A stretch of 49,566 nucleotides of DNA from Microcaldota archaeon (lineage in GTDB: Archaea; Micrarchaeota; Micrarchaeia; Burarchaeales; Fermentimicrarchaeaceae). The stretch spans positions 1-49,566 of the forward strand of contig JACCLF010000023.1 in assembly GCA_013425405.1 (NCBI GenBank). Direction: 5' to 3'. The translations under genes and the position numbers were made by a program. A model generated the notes under the pieces. That model did no database searches and had not been told where the DNA came from. It saw only the letters and a list, made by a program, of their open reading frames with translations. Shown piece after piece: positions 18,444 through 27,997 of this stretch. Each line of letters opens with the position of its first letter. The first letter of the stretch is position 1.

Positions 18444-19634
18444 ATGAAGAGGATATATCTGGATCATTCCGCGACAAGTCCTCTTGACAAGGAGGTTTTT
18501 GAGCAGATGAGGCCCTACTTCAGCTCAAAGTTTGGCAACGCATCCAGCCTGCATTCATTTGGGAGAGAGGCATATGAGGCTGTTGAGAATGCAAGGGAGA
18601 AAATTGCCAAGGTTCTGAACTGCAAACCGACAGAAGTTTTCTTCACTTCTGGGGGGACAGAGGCAGACAACTGGGCGCTGAAGGGAGTTGCACTTGCAAA
18701 GAAGGATGGCAGGCACATCATCACAAGCCCCATAGAGCACCACGCTGTGTTGCATACCTGCCAGTACCTTGAAAAGAACGGCTACAGGGTGACATATCTT
18801 CCTGTTGATAAATACGGTTTCGTGAAGCCAGCCGATGTTGAGGATGCAATAAGGAAGGACACCATTCTCATATCTGTCATGCACGCAAACAACGAGATAG
18901 GAACTATTGAGCCCATTGAGGAAATCGGCAGAATTGCCAAGGAAAAAGAAGTGTATTTCCACAGCGACGGGGTGCAGAGCTTCTGCAAGATTCCAACAGA
19001 CGTGAATAAGCTAAACGTCGACATGTTCTCAATTTCAGCACACAAGTTCTACGGCCCCAAGGGCATTGGCGCTCTCTATATACAGGAGGGCACAAAAATA
19101 GAGCCCCTGCTTCACGGGGGCGGGCATGAAAGGGGGATGCGCTCCGGCACTGAGAATGTGCCAGGCATAGTCGGGTTTGGTGCAGCTTCAGAGCTGGGCC
19201 TGAAGAGGATGGGGAAAGATTCTGAGAAGATGATTTCATTGAGGGACAGGCTCATAAGAGAGACTCTGAAGATAAAAGATTCCTGGCTCAACGGGCACCC
19301 TGTGAAAAGGCTCCCGAACAACGCTCACTTCTGCTTTGGATTGATTGAGGGGGAGTCGCTCATACTTTATTTGGATGAGAGAGGAATAGCTGCATCAACC
19401 GGCTCTGCATGCTCTTCGAAGTCATTGGAACCGAGCCACGTTCTTCTTAGAATTGGCCTGAAGCATGAGGAGGCGCACGGCTCCCTAAGAATTACACTGG
19501 GAAGGGAGAACACAAAGGAAGAAATAGAGTATGTGGTAAAGGTTCTACCGGGAGTTGTTAAGAAGCTGAGGGCAATCTCTCCATTCAAGAGCAGGAAGGA
19601 GCTGTCCTCGTTCAAATCCACGGAGGAGGATTGA
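18444..19634 (+). CDS. iscS: Cysteine desulfurase (IscS/NifS)
   Basis: IYLDHSATSPLDKEVFEQM, TSGGTEADNWALKG, SISAHKFYGPKGIGALYI, STGSACSSKSLEPSHVL. Confidence 0.95.
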   Translation: MKRIYLDHSATSPLDKEVFEQMRPYFSSKFGNASSLHSFGREAYEAVENAREKIAKVLNCKPTEVFFTSGGTEADNWALKGVALAKKDGRHIITSPIEHHAVLHTCQYLEKNGYRVTYLPVDKYGFVKPADVEDAIRKDTILISVMHANNEIGTIEPIEEIGRIAKEKEVYFHSDGVQSFCKIPTDVNKLNVDMFSISAHKFYGPKGIGALYIQEGTKIEPLLHGGGHERGMRSGTENVPGIVGFGAASELGLKRMGKDSEKMISLRDRLIRETLKIKDSWLNGHPVKRLPNNAHFCFGLIEGESLILYLDERGIAASTGSACSSKSLEPSHVLLRIGLKHEEAHGSLRITLGRENTKEEIEYVVKVLPGVVKKLRAISPFKSRKELSSFKSTEED

Positions 19635-20015
19635 ATGTATTCCGAGAAACTCATGAAGCTTTTTAGGAAGCCGCACAACTTCGGCAAGATAAAGAATCCA
19701 GATGCGGTGGGAAAGGTCGGGAACCCTCTGTGTGGTGATGTAATGTATTTATACCTGAAAATTAAGGACAACAGGATAAAGGATGTGAAGTTTGAAACCT
19801 TCGGCTGCGCGGCTGCAATCGGCACCAGCAGCATCATCACGGACATGATTAAGGGGAAGACAATTGAGGAAGCCCTCAAAGTGAGCAAAGACGACATTGC
19901 GAAGGAGATCGGGGGCCTGCCTCCGATAAAGATGCACTGCTCTGTGCTGGCAACTGAGGCGTTGAAAAAGGCGGTTGAGGATTACAGGATGAAGCAGAGG
20001 GGAAAGAAGAAATAG
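19635..20015 (+). CDS. iscU: Fe-S cluster scaffold IscU/NifU-like
   Basis: NPLCGDVMYLYLKIKDNRIKDVKFETFGCAAAIGTSSIITDMIKGK, PPIKMHCSVLATEALKKAV. Confidence 0.94.
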   Translation: MYSEKLMKLFRKPHNFGKIKNPDAVGKVGNPLCGDVMYLYLKIKDNRIKDVKFETFGCAAAIGTSSIITDMIKGKTIEEALKVSKDDIAKEIGGLPPIKMHCSVLATEALKKAVEDYRMKQRGKKK

Positions 20016-20167
20016 ATCACAGGTAAATCCGCAGAAAGCCTAGCAAAATCCGGTTTTTCAGGTGTTTTAAATTACTACTGGAGATACCCGGCTTGCGGAA
20101 TAATGGCACCAGTGTGGACAGGACATTTATTTAAATACAGAAAATGAGCAATTCTAGTGGTGGGATT

Positions 20168-20929
20168 ATGGCCAATAAAGCAGACGAGTTCATTAAGGAA
20201 TTGGAAGCAGGCGATGTCTTTTATTATGAAATGCCACCGAAAGAAAGAAAGAAAATCCTGGAATTGTTAACTTCGCCGGAAAACAAAAAGAAAGCCCTCG
20301 ATTCGCTGGTTGCTGCAGCTAAGGGCAAGCCTATTACTGCAAGAGAAGCGGCTGCAGATTTGATTGATGCAATTAGGGATGAGGGTGCAATAAAAGAAGT
20401 CGCAAAGTTCTGGATGCCATTTCTTGACACCGAGTATGGTGAAAAAGTGACTGGTGATTATCCGTTTTCTCAGTATGAGAGATTTAACAGAAGACAGGCA
20501 GTGGAAATCTTCGAGAGGATGAGGTGGCCACCTGCCGCAGACCATGAAGCCCTGCTTATTAAAAATGGGGGATTGAAAGACCTTGACTTCATCCAAGTCG
20601 GAGCTATCTTTAATGTAATAGAAAAATGCGGCAGCGAAAAGCATGAGGATGTTGTCCTAAAGGCAACAAAAGAGGCCATAGCGGCAAACGATGATGTGAA
20701 TCTCTCCTTTGGTACACTAAGGGCGATTGGGACTGGAAAGTCAAAAGCGGTGCTGAATGAATTCATAGACAAAAACAAAAACAACCAGGATCCGTATGTT
20801 AGAGTATACGTTGAGGAGGCCCGCGAAGCAGTAAAGAAGATTGAAAGTAGAATTGGGGTTTCTGCAAAGCCAGCCGAGAAGACGCTCAAGGATGCAATGA
20901 AAAGGGGAGAGAAAAAGGTGCCTGCTTAA
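20168..20929 (+). CDS. Uncharacterised alpha-helical (HEAT-like) protein
   Basis: Intact ORF with TATA-like tttatttaaata upstream; helical repeat character. Confidence 0.6.
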   Translation: MANKADEFIKELEAGDVFYYEMPPKERKKILELLTSPENKKKALDSLVAAAKGKPITAREAAADLIDAIRDEGAIKEVAKFWMPFLDTEYGEKVTGDYPFSQYERFNRRQAVEIFERMRWPPAADHEALLIKNGGLKDLDFIQVGAIFNVIEKCGSEKHEDVVLKATKEAIAANDDVNLSFGTLRAIGTGKSKAVLNEFIDKNKNNQDPYVRVYVEEAREAVKKIESRIGVSAKPAEKTLKDAMKRGEKKVPA

Positions 20930-21030
20930 ACTGATTTAAAGACCAGTTTCACTCGGGTATGATTTACGTAATCGTCATATCCTTTCATACCCCACTCCGA
21001 GCTCCTTCAGAAACCCAATTTTACTTTGAT

Positions 21031-21552
21031 TTATGTTACCAATACTATTTTCTTTGCGGTGGCCAATGGTGGAACTTTCGCGACTATTTGATCATAATCT
21101 AGTTCAGATGTGCAATTGGCTCCCAGTATTTCTTCAATCTGAGCGCAGTCGTAGACTGTAAGCTCGTAGATGTAGGTTCCTGGAGTTGTGAAGTTTCCTG
21201 GCACGCAAAACGCACCTCTCTCTGTTATTTCGCACGGCACGAAATAACCACCCGTAGTACTGCCAGCTAATTGAGTACCAATTGATGTACTTTTGCAATC
21301 CGTTTTATAACCTTCCCTTCTGCAAATCATCACTTTATAGGCTTTGAAAGGAGAGCCGTAGTTTTCAACTATGTATTTTGCTTTAAGGATTTCACCAACA
21401 GTGAAAGATTTTTTTGTGATATTTATAGTTAAATTAAGTCTAGTTGTGATTCCTTGCTTCGTCACATTTTCCTCTGGTTTTTCAGATTGCTGGACACAAC
21501 CACTAAATAACAAAATAGTTATAATTAGAATGACTTTAGATGTAAGTTTCAT
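21031..21552 (-). CDS. Putative lipoprotein
   Basis: MKLTSKVILIITILLFSGCVQQ lipobox; beta-rich extracellular body. Confidence 0.65.
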   Translation of the reverse strand: MKLTSKVILIITILLFSGCVQQSEKPEENVTKQGITTRLNLTINITKKSFTVGEILKAKYIVENYGSPFKAYKVMICRREGYKTDCKSTSIGTQLAGSTTGGYFVPCEITERGAFCVPGNFTTPGTYIYELTVYDCAQIEEILGANCTSELDYDQIVAKVPPLATAKKIVLVT

Positions 21553-21587
21553 GTCCCTGATTTATAATTTTTGGTTTATAATTGTTG

Positions 21588-22361
21588 TTATATCTTTCTG
21601 TAATCTAGACTCGTCTCTTTCAAGAAACCAATAATCTTCTCCCTCTGCTGCTTGTTCATCCCCTTCCAGTCCAGCAGGGCAATTTCTATTTTCTCCGCAG
21701 ACTTCTCTACTCCCTGCCTGAAGCACTCAAAATCAATCTCATCAATGTAATACTTCGGGAGCATATGCCCCACTGCATACCTGCCTTCGAGAATCGCTTT
21801 TGTGAATGAAGGTGCATAGTGCCCCCCGCCGATGCCGAAAGCAGCAGGAAAAGTTTCCTTTGACTCAAGTATTTTCATCACGGAGCGCGCGACTATTTCT
21901 GCAGCCCTTTCATTCTTCCACTCCTTTTCAGAGCTGCCTATCTCCACGAAAATTGAGGGTGCATTTGTCAAGGGGCCATGGTGGTCAACTTCTGCACACA
22001 CCTGCCAGCCCAGATCATTCAATGAATTCATCTCCTTCAGCACAACTTTCAGTTTGCTGGGCCAGCAGATGCACAGTGTTTTTGGTTTTCCCCCAAGCTC
22101 CGCCTTCCCCCAGTTGCCCTGCGTGTGCGCAGTGAGGCACGACTTCCCAGTCTCGCTCCTGTGCTTGCTTATGAAAACAAGAAAGTCCGTCTCCTTGTCA
22201 TAAAGATGCTCTGCATCGACAATCTTTGTTTCAACCTGAATAAGCTCCAGCTCTCCTTTCACCCATTTATCTCCTTTCTTCTCAAAGCCGAACAACTTTA
22301 TCAGCTTGTCCGCTATATTTTTACCAGCCACATCCAGTGACGAGAAAACAATTATTGGCAT
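21588..22361 (-). CDS. dtdA: D-aminoacyl-tRNA deacylase (archaeal DtdA)
   Basis: SKHRSETGKSCLTAHTQGNWG, EVDHHGPLTNAPSIFVEIGSSEKEW, GIGGGHYAPSFT. Confidence 0.93.
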   Translation of the reverse strand: MPIIVFSSLDVAGKNIADKLIKLFGFEKKGDKWVKGELELIQVETKIVDAEHLYDKETDFLVFISKHRSETGKSCLTAHTQGNWGKAELGGKPKTLCICWPSKLKVVLKEMNSLNDLGWQVCAEVDHHGPLTNAPSIFVEIGSSEKEWKNERAAEIVARSVMKILESKETFPAAFGIGGGHYAPSFTKAILEGRYAVGHMLPKYYIDEIDFECFRQGVEKSAEKIEIALLDWKGMNKQQREKIIGFLKETSLDYRKI

Positions 22362-22483
22362 TCAAACTCACACCACATAGGCAAATTTTTTCTTGTTGTA
22401 CTCTTCCAGCCTTTCGCTTCCGCAATTGCCCGAGGGATTGTTACAAGCAGTTGCCCGGTCTTGAGCTCCTGGATTTTCACCAT
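22352..22483 (-). pseudogene. Truncated or frameshifted AbrB-like DNA-binding protein
   Basis: MVKIQELKTGQLLVTIPRAIAEAKGW then non-family tail; shares start and promoter repeat with 23196..23366; overlaps dtdA start. Confidence 0.6.
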
Positions 22484-22539
22484 AATACCACAACCTATAA
22501 AAAGAATAATGAGATTAATAATAACTAAGGATTCGGAAA
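22473..22539. repeat. 67-bp direct repeat copy A (start codon + promoter of AbrB-like gene)
   Basis: Differs from 23356..23422 at 4 of 67 positions by eye. Confidence 0.85.
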
Positions 22540-22703
22540 CTCCGAATATTCATTACGCAATAACATTTTCTTGGGCTTTGTAGCTTCGGAGCTACTATAA
22601 TGCTATATAGAACTAGGAAGCTGATAAATTCTGCTGATGCTGTTTATATTTACTTCTAAACTTTCAATCGATTACTTCCTGCAGCTCGCCGTAAAATCAT
22701 GGG

Positions 22704-23156
22704 CTAGGGCTGGCAGGTTCCAACCAACGGTTTTTCACCACTGAGGACGGAGATAGTTCTGTAGGTTACATCCTTGTACGTTATCACAGTCGTCAGTACG
22801 TATGACTGGCCAGGTGTGCAACTCGGCACGTTTGTCAGGGTTATATTGGTTGAAGAGGCTGGAGACAGCAGAGTTGGAGTGCTGAATACCTCGGTACCGC
22901 CAAATTTTATGCTTGTGACGTTTAGCGGGACTACTCTATTGTTCCTTATGACCAACACGCTAGTGCCTGGCGTGGCGGATATGAAATACCATACTATGCC
23001 GATATCAGCACTAGTCCAGTAGCTTGCCGAATCCCGCTCAGTCACACCTCTCGTCATGCCTGGGAATCCACCAATGACGCTTATGACTATGAGAGCGATT
23101 ATGATGACCGCTGCCAATATGACCAGATACTCAATTGCGGACTGTCCTTTTCTCAT
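22704..23156 (-). CDS. Archaeal type IV pilin-like protein (class III signal peptide)
   Basis: MRKGQSAIEYLVILAAVIIIALIVISVIGGF. Confidence 0.87.
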   Translation of the reverse strand: MRKGQSAIEYLVILAAVIIIALIVISVIGGFPGMTRGVTERDSASYWTSADIGIVWYFISATPGTSVLVIRNNRVVPLNVTSIKFGGTEVFSTPTLLSPASSTNITLTNVPSCTPGQSYVLTTVITYKDVTYRTISVLSGEKPLVGTCQP

Positions 23157-23195
23157 TCAAACCACCTTATTATATGTTTAATATTCCGGGGTATA

Positions 23196-23366
23196 TTAAC
23201 CTTTCTTTGGTCTCAGAAGCAGATTCCCCAAGTTATCAATCACATACTCAAGTTCCATGCCTTTCTTGAATCCCTTTGCTTGCGCTATTGCTGAGGGGAG
23301 GGTTATGAAAAGCTGGTTTTTTGTTTGCTGTATTTTCACCATTTTTGTTTGCTGTATTTTCACCAT
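23196..23366 (-). CDS. AbrB/SpoVT-like DNA-binding protein (56 aa, absent from ORF track)
   Basis: MVKIQQTKMVKIQQTKNQLFITLPSAIAQAKGFKKGMELEYVIDNLGNLLLRPKKG, read by hand. Confidence 0.8.
   Translation of the reverse strand: MVKIQQTKMVKIQQTKNQLFITLPSAIAQAKGFKKGMELEYVIDNLGNLLLRPKKG
23319..23366. repeat. 24-bp perfect tandem duplication inside the AbrB-like gene
   Basis: ttttgtttgctgtattttcaccat x2 (23319..23342, 23343..23366). Confidence 0.97.
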
Positions 23367-23422
23367 AATACCACAACCTATAAAAAGAATAATGAAATTA
23401 ATAATAATTAGGGAATCGGAAA
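23356..23422. repeat. 67-bp direct repeat copy B
   Basis: See 22473..22539. Confidence 0.85.
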
Positions 23423-23452
23423 TACAATCAACCCGAGTAAGATTTACATTCT

Positions 23453-25090
23453 TTAAATTTTCCTTATTGTGAGATTGCCAACTACAACTTTTGACTCACT
23501 GCTTCCTTGAATTGAGTAGTTGAGATAGAGTTTCGTATCAAAGTATGTGTAAGTCACCTGCACGGTTCCGCCTGCCTCGTCATAGCATGGCGAAGTCAGC
23601 ATCATAGACGAGTTTGACTGCAGTATTATTGGCTGGGCCAGCTGGAAGGATGCTTTTGAGGCGTTTGCTTGGGAGGAGCATCCAAACCCATTCAGCACAA
23701 CATTCTTGCCGGTATTCTGCGTGAGGTTGAGCTGCAGTGTTGCATTGCTGAGATCGTATGAGAGGCAGCCGAAGTTGTCCGGCAGCTCGCATCTCTGCTG
23801 GTGCAGCAGGCTGAGAATGCTCACCCACATCCTCTCCTCCCCGGAGTAGTTGAGAGAGTAGCACAAGTCGAGAGCCTTCTCCTCAACGCCTATTGTCAGC
23901 CCCCCAGTTTTTGGGGTTGAGAGGCATGCGATGGCGTAGTTTCCAACTTTTCTCTGCACTGCCGCCCAGGTTGAGTTGATTGGAGGCGCCTCGCAAGTCT
24001 GCATTGAACTCCGGTTGAGTATTCTTCCGAAGCAGGTATTGTTGCGCGGCGTGTACTGCTCTTTTGTGGTGTAGAACACATAGAACCCTTCCACATCATC
24101 AAATGCAGCTCCGTAATCGGACTTGCTTGTGTTTGTGAGGTTTGCGATGTGGAGAGTTGCCCCGAGAAGAGTTGAGTTGAATGGAGGTGTTCTTGCGAAC
24201 TCGTTTCCGATGCTGAGGGGCTCCTCTGCGTAGGATGGATCATACTTTCCAAACGTGTCATAGCACGTATCGAGAGTTATTGCGTCTATATAGGAAGTCA
24301 GCTTCAGCCAGCCGTTCTCCCTCCAGATGCACACAGGGGCAGGCAGTCCGTCACTGTTTATTATATAAACCAGAGTACGATTTATTGTTTTATTCTGCAC
24401 AGTAGAGTCCTGGTCGGTTTCCAGCTTTGTAAGACCTGCAAGCGCTCCGGACATCTGCTCAACAGATACCGGGCCCTTGATGAAAATAACTACTGCATTG
24501 CGCCCATTTGCATAATCCAAAGTCCCTATATGCACTTCTTTTAAATTCCTCAGGTAAGGCCTTAGGAAAGCAGCATACGTTGGGTTTAAAATATCCGGCA
24601 TCGTCGGCAGGTATGTATATAGAGAACTTATGCCCTTGTTTGTTGCATTTATTATGGCGACATTCTGCAATTTTCCCGCAGGAACTGCTGAGAATATGCT
24701 CTCCTCCACAGCTGGGAGAACTGAGATGCGAATCCTGCTCTCCTTATCCGCCGATGCATCCGATACAAGATTGCCCGAATCGACTCTTGCGATAACGTCA
24801 TAATCTCCTCCCGAGTAGGGGAACCATGAGATGGAAATTGTCTGGTTTGAGTTTGGCTGCAGTGTCAGGACATCAGTTTTCAGTGAAACATTTCCGACGA
24901 GTACTTCCACCCTGAACTCCTTTGCCTCAACTGAAGCTGTGTTCGCAACGTTAACGCTGAGCGTCACCTCATCACCCTCATGAAGCTGGATAGATGAGGC
25001 CGGAAGAAATGATATGGAAAGATGCGACTTGCTGCCCGTGCAGCCGAAAAGCAACAGCAGCAGTATGAGTGGAATGAAATACCTCTTCAT
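23453..25090 (-). CDS. Secreted lipoprotein with N-terminal CARDB-like domain
   Basis: LILLLLLFGCTGSKSHL lipobox; EGDEVTLSVNVANTASVEAKEFRVEVLVGN. Confidence 0.75.
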   Translation of the reverse strand: MKRYFIPLILLLLLFGCTGSKSHLSISFLPASSIQLHEGDEVTLSVNVANTASVEAKEFRVEVLVGNVSLKTDVLTLQPNSNQTISISWFPYSGGDYDVIARVDSGNLVSDASADKESRIRISVLPAVEESIFSAVPAGKLQNVAIINATNKGISSLYTYLPTMPDILNPTYAAFLRPYLRNLKEVHIGTLDYANGRNAVVIFIKGPVSVEQMSGALAGLTKLETDQDSTVQNKTINRTLVYIINSDGLPAPVCIWRENGWLKLTSYIDAITLDTCYDTFGKYDPSYAEEPLSIGNEFARTPPFNSTLLGATLHIANLTNTSKSDYGAAFDDVEGFYVFYTTKEQYTPRNNTCFGRILNRSSMQTCEAPPINSTWAAVQRKVGNYAIACLSTPKTGGLTIGVEEKALDLCYSLNYSGEERMWVSILSLLHQQRCELPDNFGCLSYDLSNATLQLNLTQNTGKNVVLNGFGCSSQANASKASFQLAQPIILQSNSSMMLTSPCYDEAGGTVQVTYTYFDTKLYLNYSIQGSSESKVVVGNLTIRKI

Positions 25091-25128
25091 GGTAGCACCT
25101 CACATTAGATTTGCAACAGAAATAATAA

Positions 25129-25605
25129 CTACTTTTGCCTGTGCATCTTCCGCAGGCTGTTCAGCGCCTCCTGTATTTTTGAGAAAGCCGCGTCAGACCT
25201 GCTCTTGTAGTTGTATTCAATGGAACTTGCCACATCACCTTTCTCTGAGTAGGGCGAAACTGAGAATGAGTATCTGCTCTTCTCCCTCCTCACCAAACCT
25301 GCATTCTTCAACTGGAGCAGGTGGTAGAGTATTGTTTTCTCGCTCACATTTGCACTCTCATTGCTCTTCCTCATCTGTTCGGCGAGCTCATGCACATCTG
25401 GGTCCCTGTTCTCGGAAAACTGGAAATAGAAAAGAGCCTCGAGCAAATCAAGGATGCTCTTCCTGCTCTCATTTGGAGAGATGAGCCCGAGTGCCAGGGC
25501 GAGCCATCTTACGAGGGACTTTTTCGTCATTCTCACCTCCTTGGTGAGCTGCATGTCCCTTATGACGAACTCTCTCTCAATCAATGCCGCTTCAGGAATC
25601 TGCAT
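25129..25605 (-). CDS. Winged-HTH transcriptional regulator
   Basis: VSEKTILYHLLQLKNAGLVRREKSRYSFS. Confidence 0.75.
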   Translation of the reverse strand: MQIPEAALIEREFVIRDMQLTKEVRMTKKSLVRWLALALGLISPNESRKSILDLLEALFYFQFSENRDPDVHELAEQMRKSNESANVSEKTILYHLLQLKNAGLVRREKSRYSFSVSPYSEKGDVASSIEYNYKSRSDAAFSKIQEALNSLRKMHRQK

Positions 25606-25682
25606 ATTCTCACTTTAAGTTTGAGTGCAACGCTTATATTTAAATAGCGGAGAGTAAATTATAATTTGTTCGGGGTGATTTA

Positions 25683-26384
25683 ATGGAAGATAGAGTTATG
25701 ACGGGCATACCGGGTCTTGATGGGCTCATAGAAGGCGGCTTCAGGAGAGGCCAGGTAATAAGCGTCAGCGGAACAAGCGGCTCTGGCAAAACAACTTTTG
25801 CCGTCCAATTCCTAGTCAACGGAGCGATAATGTATAACGAACCGGGCTTGTACATAACTCTCGGTGAGCAGAAGAAGCAGATTTTCGCAAACATGCTGAG
25901 GTACGGCTGGGATTTGAAGAAGCTTGAGGAGGATAAGAAAATTCTGTTTGTGGAGTACCCTCCCTACGAGATTGAGGTCTTTCTCTCCCAGGAAGTTGTG
26001 ATACGAGACTCCGTGGAGATGGTGGGAGTTAAGAGGCTTGTCATAGATCCCGTGAGCTCACTACTCATGGGCTATGGGGACGAGCAGAAGAGGAGGGAGA
26101 GGCTTCTGAGGCTGCTGGAGAGGCTGAGGTCGCTTGGCTGCACTTCTCTCATGACTTCTGAGAGCGGCGGGATTGACGCCGAAGTTCCCCTGGGCAAGTT
26201 TGAAGTTGAGCTTTTCTCTGACGGAATTTTATACCTCTATAATATGAGGAAGGACCTAAAGGATACAAGGAGGCAGAGGGGGTTTGAGGTCATAAAATTA
26301 AGAGGAACAAAGCACGACAACAAAATATGCCCGATTGAATTCACAGACCATGGAATAGAAGTTTATCCAAACAAAGAATTTTGA
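25683..26384 (+). CDS. KaiC-like RecA-superfamily ATPase
   Basis: TGIPGLDGLIEGGFRRGQVISVSGTSGSGKTTFAVQFL Walker A; RLVIDPVSSLL Walker B. Confidence 0.92.
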   Translation: MEDRVMTGIPGLDGLIEGGFRRGQVISVSGTSGSGKTTFAVQFLVNGAIMYNEPGLYITLGEQKKQIFANMLRYGWDLKKLEEDKKILFVEYPPYEIEVFLSQEVVIRDSVEMVGVKRLVIDPVSSLLMGYGDEQKRRERLLRLLERLRSLGCTSLMTSESGGIDAEVPLGKFEVELFSDGILYLYNMRKDLKDTRRQRGFEVIKLRGTKHDNKICPIEFTDHGIEVYPNKEF

Positions 26385-26396
26385 GAGTAGAGAAAC

Positions 26397-26762
26397 ATGG
26401 CAACATACCGGATTTCTACAAAGTTCTACCCTATAAGATTAAATGCATTCATGAGGAACGAGGTAGAACTAACTATAGAGATTGAGAACACCGGCAATGA
26501 GCCGCTCTGGACGCAGTGTGAGGTCGTGGTTCCCCCTACAGTGTCTCTTGCAGCAGACAAGGAAGTAGAGCGCGGCAGAATAAACGTCGGCATAATCAAC
26601 CCGAACGAGATAATGACGAAGAAATGCAAAATATTCGGGAGCGCGAAGAGCTACCCTGATTTGTACCAGATAAAGCTCACTGTATTCGGCTTTGGAAAGG
26701 ATGCTGCAATAGTTGCAAGGGAGGACAAGACTGCAGAGCTTCGATGTGAGAGGATAAGGTAG
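26397..26762 (+). CDS. Cytosolic beta-sandwich (CARDB/NEW3-like) protein, paralog of 48949..49365
   Basis: KFYPIRLNAFMRNEVELTIEIENTGNEPL...; no signal peptide; 12 nt after the KaiC-like gene. Confidence 0.7.
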   Translation: MATYRISTKFYPIRLNAFMRNEVELTIEIENTGNEPLWTQCEVVVPPTVSLAADKEVERGRINVGIINPNEIMTKKCKIFGSAKSYPDLYQIKLTVFGFGKDAAIVAREDKTAELRCERIR

Positions 26763-26856
26763 CTATTCCTTCTTCCTGTCCCTTCTTTTCAACTCCTCGC
26801 GGATTAATTTTAGCTTTCCCACTAAACATCCGCACGGGGAGCTTTTTAAATAAAAA

Positions 26857-27933
26857 ATGCGTAATCTATGCATGAATAAAATTGCAGTGAAGGAAGAGAA
26901 GCCAGCAATGCCCGGAATACTGAAAGAAGATGATTTGCTCGAGAGAATCATGGCACCCAAAGCTGGCGAGGGAACGCTGTTTCAGAATTTTAAAAAGGAG
27001 ATAGCGGAAAACCTGCACATCAACTCAGGCTGCATGGCATTTGCAAGAAAAATGTGCGATGACCCCGACTTCTACAAATTTGTAGAAGGTGCATTGCTTG
27101 AAAGGGAGAAAAAAGGGTATAAGTACCAGGTTGGGAAAGATATCTACAGTTTTATGGAGACTGAGGTGTTCAACCTGCGCTCAGTTTTGTCTGAGATTTC
27201 TGGGAAAGGAGAATTCAGGTACGACAACCTGCCGTCAAGGATTTTGAGCAGCAAGGCGGGTTATTCTGACCTAAAGAAATGGACAGAAACCGACTACGAA
27301 GTAAAGCAGGAGTATTCGGCTCTTAATGAACTTTATGCCAAGCATTGCGAGAAGTTCAGGGAGGCGCTCGAAACCTGGACTCTGCATGGATATGTGCCGG
27401 ACCACAAGGCAGCCAAGTTTATGATAAGCCTTTTGAGAACTATGTGGGAGAAAAAGCTGTACGAGGGGGAATTCAAGTTTGCAGACATAGGAACTGGCTC
27501 TGGCGAGTTTTCTGACAAGTTCATATCTTTCATAGGGGAGAGATTCAATGGCTATAAAATCGTGAGAACGAACCCTGTGGAGCTCGAGATAAAAAGCCAG
27601 AAAGACCTGAGCGTGACGATTCATGATATAAGCAAGGAGTCACTTGGCGAGAAATTCAACCTTATACTGATTAAGGATGTTATGAAATTCTTTGAGAGAG
27701 GAGAAGCCCGAGGTAGAATTTGGGAGAATGTGAGGCAAAGCGCCTCTGAGGGGAGCATCGTCATATCAGGTGGAGGGGGGCAAGCGTTCAGGCCGCATGT
27801 TCTGTACAACAATGAGCTTATTGGGGTCGAACCAGAAGCATTTTTGGGGCAGTTGAAGAAAGTTAAGAATTATGCGGAGTATCTCAAAAATTTAAAAGAG
27901 ATAGTTAAGAATAGTGAATCCCATATTGTATAG
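26857..27933 (+). CDS. Class I SAM methyltransferase-like orphan, paralog of the C-terminus of 32597..34501
   Basis: FADIGTGSGEFSDKFISFIGERFNGYKIVRTNPVELEI, LILIKDVMKFFERGEARGRIWENV. Confidence 0.68.
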   Translation: MRNLCMNKIAVKEEKPAMPGILKEDDLLERIMAPKAGEGTLFQNFKKEIAENLHINSGCMAFARKMCDDPDFYKFVEGALLEREKKGYKYQVGKDIYSFMETEVFNLRSVLSEISGKGEFRYDNLPSRILSSKAGYSDLKKWTETDYEVKQEYSALNELYAKHCEKFREALETWTLHGYVPDHKAAKFMISLLRTMWEKKLYEGEFKFADIGTGSGEFSDKFISFIGERFNGYKIVRTNPVELEIKSQKDLSVTIHDISKESLGEKFNLILIKDVMKFFERGEARGRIWENVRQSASEGSIVISGGGGQAFRPHVLYNNELIGVEPEAFLGQLKKVKNYAEYLKNLKEIVKNSESHIV

Positions 27934-27997
27934 GATATAATAGTTCGCAAAGATGGGTTTTTAATCCTTGGAACAGAAATAGTATCGAGGTGCTAGG

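Noticed and set aside
22580-22595. GTAGCT-tcgg-AGCTAC hairpin as a terminator
   Set aside because: Stem is only 6 bp, lacks a flanking T-run and lies >100 nt from the nearest stop codon; too weak to call.
25683-26384. KaiC-like protein as a circadian or archaellar (FlaH/ArlH) component
   Set aside because: Single generic KaiC domain with no archaellum or kai genes nearby; such single-domain KaiC-like ATPases are widespread in archaea.
26763-26960. ORF 26763..26960 (65 aa, - strand)
   Set aside because: Overlaps the methyltransferase-like gene start and promoter; no family resemblance.
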